Source: Arenicola marina (lineage: Eukaryota; Annelida; Polychaeta; Arenicolidae). Taken from it: a DNA stretch of 64,000 bases. Each line of letters starts with the position of its first letter. Positions within the stretch are counted from its first letter, which is position 1. Where the stretch lies: positions 34,423,759 through 34,487,758 of the forward strand of contig OZ025249.1 of NCBI GenBank assembly GCA_964019135.1. The letters run 5' to 3'. Under the pieces are notes generated by a model, which saw nothing but the letters and a program-made list of their open reading frames with translations, was not told the DNA's origin and ran no database searches. This document shows, piece after piece, positions 26,301-41,300 of this stretch. The position numbers and the translations under genes are program-made.

Positions 26301-29300
26301 CTCACTCGCATTCACTTTCTTCAATTGACTCACTCGCATTCACTCTCTTTAATTGACTCACTCGCATTCACTCTCTTCAATTGACTCACCCGCATTCACC
26401 CTCTTTAATTGACTCACTCGCATTCACTCTCTTTAATTGACTCACTCGCATTCACCCTCTTCAATTGACTCACTCGCATTCACTCTCTTTAATTGACTCA
26501 CTCGCATTCACCCTCTTCAATTGACTCACTCGCATTCACTCTCTTTAATTGACTCACTCGCATTCACTCTCTTTAATTGACTCACTCGCATTCACTCTCT
26601 TTAATTGACTCACTCGCATTCACTCTCTTTAATTGACTCACTCGCATTCACTCTCTTCAATTGACTCACTCGCATTCACTCTCTTCAATTGACTCACCAT
26701 CATTCACTCTCTTCAATTGACTCACTCGCATTCACTCTCTTCAATTGACTCACTCTCATTCACTCTCTTCAATTGACTCACTCGCATTCACTCTCTTTAA
26801 TTGACTCACTCGCATTCACTCTCTTTAATTGACTCACTCGCATTCACTCTTTAATTGACTCACTCGCATTCACTCTCTTTAATTGACTCACTCGCATTCA
26901 CTCTCTTCAATTGACTCACTCGCATTCACTCTCTTCAATTGACTCACTCGCATTCACTCTCTTTAATTGACTCACTCGCATTCACTCTTTAATTGACACT
27001 CGCATTCACTCTCTTCAATTGACTCACTCGCATTCACTCTCTTTAATTGACTCACTCGCATTCACTCTTTAATTGACTCACTCGCATTCACTCTCTTTAA
27101 TTGACTCACTCGCATTCACTCTCTTCAATTGACTCACTCGCATTCACTCTTCAATTGACTCACTCGCATTCACTCTCTTTAATTGACTCACTCGCATTCA
27201 CTCTCTTCAATTGACTCACTCGCATTCACTCTCTTTAATTGACTCACTCGCATTCACTCTCTTCAATTGACTCACTCTCATTCACTCTCTTCAATTGACT
27301 CACTCGCATTCACTTTCTTCAATTGACTCATTCAATGGACTCGTTGACGGTTACTCACTGTCCCTGAATCGTTCATGGCCTAGTTTGGCCTGCCATATGC
27401 GTTAAAGTCACGTTTAACGCCATCCGTTCCTTACGCATTGACGCATTGACCTCCTCCCATTGACTCACTTTCATTGACTCACTCATTGACTCCCTCCCAT
27501 TGACTCACTCTCATTGACTCACTCCCATTGATTCCCTCCCATTGACTCACTCTCATTGACTCACTCTTATTGACTCACTCCCATTGACTCCCTCTCATTG
27601 ACTCACTCCCATTGACTCACTCCCATTGACTCACTCCCATTGACTCACTCCCATTGACTCCCTCCCATTGACTCACTCATTGACTCACTCTCATTGACTC
27701 ACTCTCATTGACTCCCTCTCATTGACTCACTCATTGACTCACTTATTGACTCACCCTCATTGACTCACTCTCATTGACTCACTCTCATTGACTCACTCCC
27801 ATTGACTCCCTCCCATTGACTCACTCTCATTGACTCACTCTTATTGACTCACTCCCATTGACTCCCTCTCATTGACTCACTCCCATTGACTCACTCCCAT
27901 TGACTCACTCCCATTGACTCACTCCCATTGACTCACTCCCATTGACTCCCTCCCATTGACTCACTCATTGACTCACTCTCATTGACTCACTCTCATTGAC
28001 TCCCTCTCATTGACTCACTCATTGACTCACTTATTGACTCACTCTCATTGACTCACTCTCATTGACTCACTCTCATTGACTCACTCTCATTGACTCACTC
28101 TCATTGACTCACTCTCACTGACTCACTCTCATTAATCACTCTCATTAACTAACTCATTGGCTCATACACATTGACTCTTTCTTTGACCCACATTGACTGC
28201 CATTGACGACCCCGCCCCCTTGCCCGGCGCTTCCATTTCCCGTTTCTGCCCCCTCCAGAATCCAAGGACGCCAAGTCCGGCTTGTCGCCGATGGTTCTCT
28301 GGATCATCATCGGCTGCGTCTCCGGAATCACGCTCATCGCCGTCATCGTCGTCACCGTCATCCTGTGTCGGCGCCGGATGACAGACGCCGACCGCAAGGC
28401 CAAGAGGTGAGGAGGGAGGGCTGCAGGGGGGCTGTGTGCCAACCCGTGTGTGCACTAGGGATCTGCGAGGGCGCAAATTCTCTGCCCGCTGCCGCCCCCG
28501 CCCGGCGCCGGCCCCCGCCCCGCGCCCGCCCCGCGCACATTGTACTCCAGCTTCAGACCGCGCCAAGAATTGGAGCAACAAAAATAGTTGTAATTAAGCT
28601 TGTCGAATTATTATTTAAAGCAGGAAGTCGATTTAAGTATTAATTGAATATACTGCTTAAACAGGTGCTTACACAAGGAGTAATATCGGTTAGAACAAGC
28701 ACACCCTATCCCAATCACCCCCTCACCCCATAAACTCCCACTCATCATCCACCATCTCTTCCCCACCCCCCACCCTCCCTCCCTCCCCACCCCCTCCCCT
28801 GCCACCCGATCACAGGGGCCCGGGCTACCGACCGGCCAACAAGAGCCCCAAGGGCGCCAAGCCGGGGGGTCCCCGGGACCTGAAGCCCCCGGACCTGTGG
28901 ATACACCACGAGGGGATGGAGATGAAGGCCCAGGGCGAGAAGGGGGGTCACCACCCCGAGTCCACGGCCAGCGTGTCGCCCATCCCACGCGAAGCCCAGG
29001 AGACCAAGTCCCTCGATGAGTATCCCACAGGTATGGATGGGCGACGAAACTCCTTCATCAGTAAGTGGGCTGTGGTCTGCATTAGCCACTCGCTTCCTAT
29101 CTCTCCTCACATACATTTTTTTGTATTTTAGTATTTTTTTTTTTTTATTATATATTTTTTAATTTGATAGTACATTTTTTACATTTTTGTATTTTTTTTT
29201 TGTATTTTAGTATTCTTTATTTTATGATAATTCAGTTGATGTATTATTTATTATTGTTTAATTCGTTGTTTAATATGGATTTTTTTTTACATTAATTTGA

Positions 29301-32300
29301 TTTTAGTTTGATGCACTAGATGTTTTTTACCAGCATTATAGATAGACCTTTATAACCCTCTTACCAGTTAACTAGATTTTTTTATTCAGTGAGTGTGATC
29401 AGAGATGAGACGGAAAACTAATGGAAATGTAGACACATTTAAGAAAGGAGAAAACTTTATCATCAGAAAGAAATCTATTAATCGTTGGAGACTTTGGGTA
29501 ACCCTGTTCGAAGTAGACCGCGTCATCTGATCACACTCCCGGGTGTTCACGCGTCATTAGATACGCTGAAGCCGCGTGTCTCTGGCGGCTTCTGGCACTT
29601 TGTTTCACGTAGTTTTTACAACGGTTCCCTGTAGTCGGGTGGTTTTTTCACCTGTTATCGGTGTGACGTAACTATTCCTTGTGCCTGGCTCACAGTCCGC
29701 GTTACTTCCTGGTTGGGTCGTGGCTAGCCTTGCTTGATTTTTAATGACATTCTGGTGCTTTAATAGTGTGTGTGTGTGTGCGATGTTTTGACTGACGTGT
29801 GGTGGATGCTGGTCAGTACTTTGTTGATGGCGCTGTTTTTACCCCGCTTGTTGTTGACGCTTTTTGGTAACCGCTGTAGGCTACAGAACCTCACTGAGTA
29901 GAACTCCCGGGAGGCCAAGGGCCAGGAGACGGGGGGTGTCTGACCGGCTCTGTCGCAACGTTCAGGAATCCCGATTCGAAACGACGTGGACATTAGGGCG
30001 GTAATGTGTTTTTGGAAGATCTGTAAATTGGCGTTAAATCTGTGCGATAACTGTTGAACGGGTTTGCGGAGCCGCTATTGTCGTAAGAGACCATGAGTGG
30101 AGGGCGACCGGCCAGATTTTCAACATTTTCAACAATGCAGACTTCCGTCGTGCGAGTTTGACGAGCCGAATCACTGACAGCAGACTTCTATCGTGCGAGT
30201 TTGGCGAGCCGAACCATGACAGCAGACTTCTATCGTGCCAGTTTGACGAGCCGAACCATGACAGCAGACTTCTATCGTGCGAGTTTGGCGAGCCGAACCA
30301 TGACAGCAGACTTCTATCGTGCGAGTTTGGAGAGCCGAACCACTGACAGCAGACTTCCATCGTGCGAGTTTGACGAGCCGAACCATGACAGCAGACTCTC
30401 ATCGTGCGAGTTTGGCGAGCCGAACCACTGACAGCAGACTTCCATCGTGCCAGTTTGACGAGCCGAACCATGACAGGTTCCCGGGAGGACATCCCTGCCG
30501 CAGATAAATCAAACGCCAATAAGCCAAACCTTATATCGAGCCATGATGAGCAGCCTGACCACTGTCTTAGACTCCGTGAGGTTCTGTACCTTCCTAAACC
30601 TCTCGTCCACCACCACCAATTAAACCGACGGATAGCGCCAGTGGATCTGTAAACACGACAAAAGAACGACCATTTTGGTTTCTCCATGGCAACAGGTGAA
30701 CGCCAGTATGACGCGCACCGGGTTGACGACCGCTACAACCGACTTCCGGTCCGCCCCAAACCTATCATGATCCCAGTCGACCAACCCCCGCCACCCCGGG
30801 AACGTAAGTGCTGCCCCCCCGCGGCGCCACAAGCGATGATACGAGACATCTTCAACGAGTGGCGCAAGCAAAAAAACTTAACATTCCGCAAAATACGATA
30901 GACTTGAACCATTGTTGGCACTAATACGCAATTGCCGTCTTAAGGTCATAAAACAAAATATAGAATAACGATTCGAAGCGATTCTAGCAATAGTCGTACA
31001 CATCATATTATACCATTAGGAATCCAATATGTCGACACAAACACAAATGATATTAGATAATTGTCATCCACATGACCGCCAGTATGACCCCCTTAGCGTG
31101 CCCCAAGCTCCTGTACAGACCGCTTCAGTAATGCTGTTGTTTCTCTGGCATAAAGTGTGCACCATTGTGTTTTTGTTCCAAGTTTATTGCCTTCGATGTG
31201 TTGGTTTTACGAGCTACCGTTATACATCGTACTTCCATTCCGCGCTGTTCCTTCTTCGCCTTTCTTAGTTCGAATCATGTGCATTTGTTGGAGGGTACCA
31301 TTTGTTTTTATTGCTCCACCGCGAGACTGGTGACTTGGTATTATGGGTTACCCCCGCACAATGGAATCTGAGGAAATTAATATATGTACCTGTTTCCCGT
31401 TTTGACAGCAATCGCCACGGCGATACCGAACGGGCATTTGGGGTCAGATGGCGGGCAGGGCTCGACCCCGGTGCGACCCGTCTACCCGCGCACACAGTAC
31501 AACACTCAATACAGCAGCACGCCTCGAGTCAACGCAGGGGACCTATCACAGCCCAGCTCAGGTGAGTACCGCTCCCTCATTGGCTGGTTTTCGCCGCCGC
31601 GCGCATTTCACCGTTGATCACCATATTTGGGCACCTGGTTTTCCGTCTGCTGTAGGATGGTCTGATTATAAAAAAAACTATTCTTATGCTGACCTCGTCT
31701 TGAAGGATCTTTTTGTATGTTTATTGCTATTTTCACGGTTTAGACAGATTACGACGTGAAAGGCAGGTGTTCACGTATATGATAGCTCCTGCGACCGATC
31801 ATTCGTTAACTGCTTTTGCTTTCCCAGTTTCACTTGTGCAGACCCTATGCAGTTTCTGCTATGTTATACATTTTATATATCAATTTAATTTTATATTTTA
31901 TATTGCGTTACACGACTTTTACCCCCCCCCCCCCCGCGCTTCCTTCCCCTTGATCACTATTTTGGGGCGACAAATTGTCTTCGCGGTGGCGTCACCTAGC
32001 GGACGTCACCAGAACCCTCGCCGCCGCCAGCGCTACATGGAAGGAGAAGGGCGGCTGGAGGCTGGTGGCGGATCCCCAGCATTTATATATAAATATATTT
32101 TTTTTTATATACATTTATGAGTTTTCATAAACATTTTGTTTATGTTCCCCTATCACATGACAGAAGATTATGCGTCGTCTACTCTGGATCGCCGCAAGGC
32201 GCGCGGCGAGCGGATCAGAAAACAGTCGCATAGTAACCCCCGCCTGACAGGTTGATAACTTTGTCTCTCTGTGTACCTATCTCGTCTCTCTCTACCTCTC

Positions 32301-35300
32301 TACCGCTCTACCTCTGTATATGTACACCGGTCCCGTGCCTTGCTGACCGTCTTAGGGTAGACTAGACGGCGAACGTAGTTTAGTAGTTTGACGCCAGCCG
32401 TGCCAAAACAAACACTGTTTAAACAAACATATTTATATTAACCGCGTGCATTTGATATGAACTACTATCACTAACTACGGGGACTTGACTGGTAGTACAG
32501 CTCATATAGAAATTAATGTGAATTGGTTGCACAAGCCAAGCGAGAAACATCGGAGATATACCTAAATCCCATATTGACTAATTGATGATTAATGTCGTTT
32601 TTTGAGTGATGTAAGATGTTTTATGACCGAGAAATTGAATGATATTTAAATTGGCTCCATCTCGGGGGCTGACTGTTTCGGAGCGTCATGTTTCTTTATA
32701 ATAACGGGCATTTTTGCTGTTGCCGTTACCAGTCTTCTCTCAGCCGCTGGACCGAAACTTGTCGCCGTGCAAACTGTCAGACAATATCCCATTGCAAGTA
32801 TACGTCCACGCCGCGCCTCACTCGCCTCGCCTCGCGCGCTCCTTAGACCGGCATGCTCCCGCCACTGTGGTAGCGGCGCCGACCAGCCGTCACCATGGCG
32901 ACCGCCGGGTGGCTCTGGTGGCCGTATGGTCGTGGTGGTGTAATTGTGGCTGTCGCGGCTCCGTGGTAGTCATGGTAACATTCGGGTGGTCATCGCGACT
33001 TCAGTGTATGTGGCTGCTGGGGCGTCTCTATGGTGACCGGCGGCTATGGGATGTAGCCAGAGCGTCACCATGGTGACCGCTATGATCGTCACTACCTGGG
33101 TCGTCACTAGGGTGACTGACGCTATGATGATAGCCTGGTCGTCACCATTGTGACTTGTAATCTGTCATATGGTTGTTTATCATATGATGGTTACCATGGC
33201 AGCCGTATGGCGGCCACGTTGCCCGCCCCCACATCGCCATAAACCCAGTTTGGCTGCAGTCGCTGTGCACATATAGTAGTTGGAGCGTACATCACAGGCT
33301 GTTTTTTTTTACCTTGTGTTGAGCTATAACTCAGAGGCTTTATTCGTTAATGACGGGAGTGCATGTCACGTCTCCACGGCTTGTGTGGCCATTTCTGCCT
33401 CTGCTGCGGGAACTGATGCATGTGTCTAGTCAGTTGACCGAGGGTGTAGTCAATGTAGATATCTAATATATATATATATATATATATATCGCGCGTCATG
33501 GGACAGGTGTGTATTTCAATGTATATAATATACACACAGTCTGTTCCTATCGGTGTTCCTTGGCCTTTCGTGAAATCAGGGTGCTGACAATGTGCTAGGC
33601 AATAACAACACCGGTCGATGTTAGTATCGCCCGGGATGCGTCGAGCGTTTTTTTCCTTTGCAGGGCTTCGTTGCATTTGTGTGTTTGTTTGTGTTTGAGC
33701 ACGTGTTCATGCCACGTGTTTTTTGCCTCCCATGACCTTGAACTATCAATGCATTACACAATGAATGACCACCCAGATAATGGGACAATAGCTGCAATCC
33801 GGGCTTCACAGACCGCTGATTTTTTGCCCTGAAACATGTCAAACTGCAGAATTTCTGCAGAAACTTTTCTCGATTAGTTTAATAAAGACAGCAGTTTGGT
33901 AACTGTAAAGCACGTGTCACCAGTGTGACCTTGTGAAGCTGTCCATTGATTCCCGGATTGAACGTTATTGGTTTGACAGTGGGGGGGGGGGTGTAACCCT
34001 TGACCCTGGTGACGTACGAGCGGCTGTATCTGGCGGTACGCTGCTGGTAATTACTGCCGTGTAGGCTCATGGTGAATGAGACTGCGGTTAGAGGGCCGCC
34101 ACAAAGCCCGTAACGTAGCCAGTAGCGTGCTTAGGCTCACCTCAGATCGGATGCCGTGTTGCGAAGGATCATTAATACCTCGTTATATGCACTCTACTGC
34201 TTAATGTGCACCAAATGGACAAAAAAAATACCTGTGGAGGAAGCTATCTGTTTTGATCCAAGGCGACATTTTAACTATGGAAGGAAATATCGAAATTTCT
34301 AAAAATGGGTGACGCCGCCATTTTATTTATATATATACATATATTTATATATTTTGGTTTAAAATAGAAACTGAGATCATTTGGTGGACAAAGCTCAAGA
34401 AGTGTGTATGGTGATCGAAGCCGATGGGCAATATGCGTGTACATATTAACATAATCTGCTTAGTATGGTGATAGTGGATTGTGTACTGATTACTCACTGC
34501 TTACTGTTTACCCCCTCTCTTTACCCCACTCCCCGCCCGTCTCGCCTTGGTCCCGATCTCTCTGGATGGTAACTATCCCAACCCCTCTCCCCCATCCCTC
34601 ACTCCGGACCACAGGGCTCCAATCCCCCGAGTCGCCTTCTTACGTCAACGTTCACGCCCCGATCCCGTACGATGAACTGCAGCACACCCTCCCCCTCCCC
34701 CACCGGCTGCCCCTGCACCAGCACCACCAGCCCCCCGAGGACGATCTGGGGGGCTGCGACCCCTACGGGGGAGCCTGCAGCGACGGCGGGGGTGGCATGG
34801 ATGGCATGGGCGGAGGGTACCCCTCGGACGAGAACACCTCGAGAAGCTTCAGCCTGCCCCACCGGCCGCCCCACCCGCTGAAAAGCTTCTCCGTTCCGGG
34901 GCCCCCTTCTGCCCAGAATGCACCTGTCCCTAAGCACATAGGTAGGCATGGTGACGGGACGGAGCCGCCGTCCGTCGCTCACCCACCCACCCCAAACAGG
35001 CAGTCAGCCAGGCAATCGTCCTGTGTGTCTCGTGGCACCTGGTATAGGGTTCTGCAGCGCCCCCCCTCGCCGCACCACACACTCTCTCTTCCCTCTCCTT
35101 TCTTCCCTGGTCTCACCGGGAATTCTCTCTCAGTGAATGCGAGTTGCATGGTAGCCAGTCCGCTGCTTGTGGTAGTTAGTGTTGATAAGACCTTGTCTTG
35201 TGTTGTGACGTTGGTGACCCCTGCTCGCACGGTGGTAGATGCACTCTATGGTACTGGTGTCCCCGCACCCCCGTAGCTCCCCCACCCCCCCTGACGGTCA

Positions 35301-38300
35301 TCATCCAATCAGTAGTGCCTTGTGTGCCTCTCTGTTACCACATGTGCGATACGGAGCAGTGTAACCGTTGTAACGCGGCTATTTTAGTGCATGTTTTACC
35401 AGACGCATGCACGACGCCGGTAAAATCCATTGTTGACAAATCCAAGTGTGATGGATTCTGCTCAGGAATCGCCTTGCACTAATTATGTGTAGCCATGCTA
35501 TACTGAGAGATTCGGCAGTAATATATACGATCTGACTGATCGCAAGACCTCACTAGGTCGTCTACACTGACCGAAGCTGTCCCTAACTGCCTTAGGCATT
35601 GGTACAGGCGGGACTAGAGCAAAGTGTGCTTTATTAAGTCTCTTTATGAGAAACGGCACTGAAGACCCGATCTCTTTATGAGAAACGGTGCTGAAGACTC
35701 GATCTCTTTATGAGAAACGACACTGAAGACTTATCTCTTTATGAGAAACGACACTGAAGACTTATCTCTTTATGAGAAACGACACTGAAGACTTATCTCT
35801 TTATGAGAAATGGCACTGAAGTCTAAATCTCTTTACGAGAAACGTTAGTGTAGACTCGGTCTCTTTATGAGGAACGGTACTGAAGACTCGATCTCTCTAT
35901 GAGAAACGGCACTGAAGTCTCGATCTCTTTATGATGAACGGTACTGAAGACTCTATCTCTTTATGAGAAACGGCACTGAAGTCTCGATCTCTTTATGATG
36001 AACGGTACTGAAGACTCGATCTCTTTATGAGAAACGGCACTGAAGTCTCGATCTCTTTATGAGAAACGGTACTGAAGACTCGTGATCTCTCTGAGAAACT
36101 GTTTGTGTTCTAGTTTTAACCCTAACCCGTGTAACTACAGGACAATGTTCCCACTATTGTATGTGAATTATGATCCGTGTTATATATATGTGATTAATCT
36201 CTACACATTGTGTCTCTTGAGGTTGCACTCGGGTAGTACTAACCTTTGCGTCAGAAAGTGCTGTTGGTATTTCTTGCACAGATGGCATTTTAATTAATGG
36301 TATATTCAGATAGAATGATAGAATGGTTACGTACCTCTTTGGGGGACAAATCCCACATAAATTGGTGTCACATATACCATTTCTGTTGCCAGTTACCGCA
36401 CAGCAGTTTATGACGCATCAAGCAATGTTTGATTGACCTATGCAACTTACTAACCCGCCATTTATGTTTCGTTTTGTTTTGTTTGCAGTAATAAAGGGAA
36501 TATTATAACTTTAATCATTCTACCCGGAATGCCTACCTTTTGGTACTCTACATTGTTGATATGAAGCGTACGTACCTGTTGACGGCATGCGTTCGGACGC
36601 CACGCGCATGTGACGTGCCCGAGTCAGTTGTGACGTCATCGCTGTATGGGGTCGTTTCGACTGTTTGCAAGCGACTGTTAAAAAGCTCGGCGACTTGGTT
36701 CGTGCGGCCTGAGGCGGCCACATTAACTAGCACCCTGGTTTCACACTTGTCCGCGCGCTTTTTTGTCCGTGTTATATCCGCCTCCGGACGTAGTACTGTC
36801 CTGGCGAGTTCTCTTTGTTTAGAAGGTATCAAATGCGTTGTCATTCTTATCTATATTTTCTTCCTTTTCCTTCTGTTCCTATTGTATTATTGTTTGTTTT
36901 ATTGTCGTCGGCCTGCCGCCGACGGTGTCTGCAGCTCGCCCTGTAGGTGCGGTGTATGGCGTCCTCCTCCCGCTCGTGTCCCCACTGGTGGCCATGACGA
37001 CAGGGGCGCACGCGTGGTCGCTGCTGTGCGCAGGCGCGGGTGTACCGATGACCGTGTGCGCCGTGGTGGGCAGTGTACACCAGAGCGCCAAACAAAAGGC
37101 GGCTTACCCAATGGTGTACGTCCGCTTGACAGTCAGAAGCAAACTATCAGGAGCAAACGGGCAGAAGCATACTGTCAAGAGCATACTGTCAAGAGCATAC
37201 TGTCAAGAGCAAAATGATTGGAGCAGACGGTCAGCAGCAAACTGGCAGGAGTATACAAACTGGCGGTAGAAAACTCAGGAGCAAACTGGCAGGAGCATAC
37301 TGTCAAGAGCATACTGTCAAGAGCAAAATGACTGGAGCAAACTGACAGCAGCAAACTGGCAGGAGCAAACTGGGAGGAGCAAACTGGCAGGAGCAAACTG
37401 ACAGGATCAAACTGCCAGGAGCACACTGCCAGGAGCACACTGGTAGAAGCATACTGGCAAGAGCAAAAGGTCAGGAGCAATCTATCAGTGGCGTACTGTC
37501 AGGAACAAAGTGCCAAGAGAAAACTGCCACGAGCAAACTGTCAGGAGCAAACTGCCACGAGCCAACTGCCAAGAGCAACTGTCAGGAGAAAACTGTCATG
37601 AGCATACTGTCAAGAGCATACTGTCATGAGCATACTGTCATGTGCAAAGCTCTACGAGCACACTGCCAGTAGCGTGCTGTCAAGAAAATACTGTCAGGAG
37701 CAAACTGCCAAGAGCAAATAGTCAGATAGGCAAACTGTCCGGAGAAAGGTGACTGCAGCCAGCGCACACAGATTTCAGCAAATGGTGTCTGTACACACAA
37801 TGTGTACACCATTAGTAGCTACTGATTTACGTTTGGCGCATAAAGACCGTTGTTGGGCCACTCCTTGCTCCTTCTACTGGTACGCCCTGCGTTATGCCCA
37901 CTACTGGTACGCCCTGCGGTACGCCCACTACTGGTACCCCCTGCGGTACGCCCACAATTGGTACATCTTGCCCTACGCCCACTTCTGGCAAACCCTGCGG
38001 TACGCCAACTATTGGTACACCCTGCGGTACGCCCACTTCTGGTATACCTTGCGGTACACCCACTATTGGTACACCCTGCGGTACGCCCACTATTGGTACA
38101 CCCTGCGGTACGCCCACTTCTGCAGCGCCCTGCGGTACGCCCAATCTTGGTACGCCCTGCGGTACGCACACTACTGGTACGCCCTGCGGTACGCCCACTT
38201 GTGGTGCACCTTGCGGTACGCCCACTATTGGTACACCCTGCGGTACGCCCACTATTGGTACACCCTGCGGTACACCCACTTCTGCAGCGCCCTGCGGTAC

Positions 38301-41300
38301 GTCCAATCTTGGTACGCCCTGCGGTACGCACACTACTGGTACGCCCTGCGGTACGCCCACTTGTGGTGCACCTTGCGGTACGCCCACTATTGGTACAACC
38401 TGCGGTACGCCCACTATTGGTACACCCTGCGGTACACCCACTTCTGCAGCGCCCTGCGGTACGTCCAATCTTGGTACGCCCTGCGGTATGCACACTACTG
38501 GTACGCCCTGCGGTACGCCCACTTGTGGTGCACCTTGCGGTACGCCCACTTCTGTTACGCCCTGCAGTACGCCCACGTGTGTCAGTCCACACACTGGCGG
38601 CCCGACCTCCCACTCTAGTCACTGAGCTGGACGCCATACGCTGCACCTCCCCGTGTGTCTCGTGTAGTAAGCCGTGTACATCGGAGTGTTAGCCGTCGCG
38701 TAGTATTAATATGGTGTTCGATGTCATGGTAACGCTGGTCACGTGGTACGCCAAGGCCTTTGGATGGGCGATGCATGTGTCGTGTGCCTCGCTATGTATG
38801 ATCCCGCTCCTCTCACCTGGCAATGCAGCATCTGCCATTGTTAATGCAAGGCGAGAATTTATTTGGGGAAACGTTGGTGCTTAACATACTTAAATTATTT
38901 GTCGCAAATATCACTTGCACATACAATTTTGTTTCTCTTTAAATGGTAATGCGAATTTGAGAAAAACGCATGAAATCTATTTACCTTGCATGCCAGCTGA
39001 TTGGAGGGGTTCTGTTGATTGGCTTATAACACTGACTGGTTGACACATTTGCATTCGAATTTAAATGTGTTAAAACGAACGCATTTACAATGTGGCTTCG
39101 GAATCCATGTTAAGGATTTATCAAGCATGTACAGTAAAATTTAATGATTTATTCCACTGAATCTTGGATTGAAATTGTCTTCTGTCTTGTATCCACATTG
39201 ATTTAACAGCTGATGATACCATTACGTTACTGATCTTAACGACTTAATAGAGCTTTCTTTCACTTGCTTATTAAACCACAATGAATCATTGAATGAGATA
39301 TCACAATGATTCAGGCGTTCAGTACTGAGATTAATGTTTGCATACCGCGTGCATCTAGTAACAAGGACCTCGCGGGGCCGGCCGTGGGCTGGCTGGTTGG
39401 CCGGTGCTAGGAGCTGTCCTATTGTTTGTGTGAGCGTGGTTGTACTGACGCCGCCCCCTCTTGCCGTGCCCTTGCAGTGAGACCGCAGCCGCAGTTACCT
39501 GCCCAATCACCGGGGGTCCACAGCTCCCCCACAAAGGGCCCTTCCACGCCCATCTCACCCACCCAGATAAAGCCAAGGTCGCCGCGTCCTGTCGGCGCAC
39601 CGAGAGCGCCAGAAGTCTCGGTCAAAGGGACGCCGCGAGAGGAGCCCTCGGACTTGGTGGTAGGTACCCCCCCCCCTCCCTCTCCCTCTCTCCCTCCACA
39701 CACCCCCCCCCCACTCTCCTACGCTCCCATACCTAGAAGTCTCGGTCAAAGGGACGCCGCGAGAGGAGCCCTCGGACTTGGTGGTAGGTACCCCCCGCTT
39801 CCCTATCCCTCTCTCCCTCCACACACACCCCCCCACTCTCCTACGCTCCCATACTTAGAAGTCTCGGTCAAAGGGACGCCGCGCGAGGAGCCCTCGGTCT
39901 TGGTGGTAGGTACCCACCCCCCTCTCTCTCCCTTTCTCCCTCCACACCCCTCCCCCCCCCACTATCCCACGCTTCCATACCTAGAAGTCTCGGTCAAAGG
40001 GACGCCGCGAGAGGAGCCCTCGGACTTGGTGGTAGGTACCGCCCCCCCTCCCTCTCCCTCTCTCCCTCCACACACACCCCCCCACTCCCCTACGCTCCCA
40101 TACCTAGAAGTCTCGGTCAAAGGGACGCCGCGAGAGGAGCCCTCGGACTTGGTGGTAGGTACCCCCCCCCCTCCCTCTCCCTCTCTCCCTCCACACACAC
40201 CCCCCCACTCTCCTACGCTCCCATACCTAGAAGTCTCGGTCAAAGGGACGCCGCGAGAGGAGCCCTCGGACTTGGTGGTAGGTACCGCCCCCCTCCCTCT
40301 CCCTCTCTCCCTCCACACACACACCCCCACTCTCCTACGCTCCCATACCTAGAAGTCTCGGTCAAAGGGACGCCGCGAGAGGAGCCCTCGGACTTGGTGG
40401 TAGGTACCGCCCCCCTCCCTCTCCCTCTCTCCCTTCACACACACCCCCCCACTCTCCTACGCTCCCATACCTAGAAGTCTCGGTCAAAGGGACGCCGCGC
40501 GAGGAGCCCTCGGACTTGGTGGTAGGTGCCCCCCCTCTCTCTCCCTTTCTCCATCCACACACACACACCCCCCCCCCCCCCCACTATCCCACGCTTTCAT
40601 ACCTAGAAGTCTCGGTCAAAGGGACGCCGCGCGAGGAGCCCTCGGACTTGGTGGTAGGTACCCCCTCCCTCTCCCTTTCTCCCCCCCCCCACTATCCCAC
40701 GCTTCCATACCTAGAAGTCTCGGCCAAAGGGACGCCGCGAGAGGAGCCCTCGGACTTGGTGGTAGGTACCCCACCTCTCTCTTCCTTTCTCCATCCACCC
40801 CCCCCCTACTATCCTACGCTCCTATACCTAGAAGTCTCGGTCAAAGGGACGCCGCGAGAGGAGCCCTCGGACTTGGTGGTAGGTACCCACCCCCTCCCTC
40901 TCCCTTTCTCCCTCCACACACCCCCCCCCCCACTCTCCTACGCTCCCATACCTAGAAGTCTCGGTCAAAGGGACGCCGCGAGAGGAGCCCTCGGACTTGG
41001 TGGTAGGTACCCCCCCCCCCTCTCTCTCCCTTTCTCCCTCCACACACACCCCCCCACTCTCCTACGCTCCCATACCTAGAAGTCTCGGTCAAAGGGACGC
41101 CGCGAGAGGAGCCCTCGGACTTGGTGGTAGGTACCTCTCCCTTTCTCCCTCCACACACCCCCCCCCCCCCACTCTACCCACGCTCCCATACCTAGAAGTC
41201 TCGGTCAAAGGGACGCCGCGCAAGGAGACACTCCCATACCCATATCTCTCTCCCTCTCTCTTCCGTCACCTCCCCCCCCCACCCCCCACGCACACACACA

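Larger units (their letters stand above)
32251..34614 (+). other. NEO1: Intron before the P2 exon
   Basis: It contains a possible but phase-incompatible exon near 32732-32799, a degenerate CCATGG/GGTGAC-rich stretch (32880-33225) and an AT dinucleotide run (33464-33490). No other coding signal. Confidence 0.6.

Noticed and set aside
32732..32799. Possible extra neogenin exon (acceptor TTACCAG, donor GTATAC)
   Set aside because: It would end in phase 0, while the next exon needs phase 1, and the flanking exons already join correctly. It could only be a minor frame-shifting cassette.
36540..37269. Open frames of 143-225 codons, one with a hydrophobic start
   Set aside because: No homology recognised, overlapping frames on both strands, runs into a minisatellite; intron of neogenin.
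37894..38625. Open frames of 243-289 codons with TPCGTPTIG-type repeats
   Set aside because: By-product of a 27-bp tandem repeat, open in several frames and on both strands, inside an intron.
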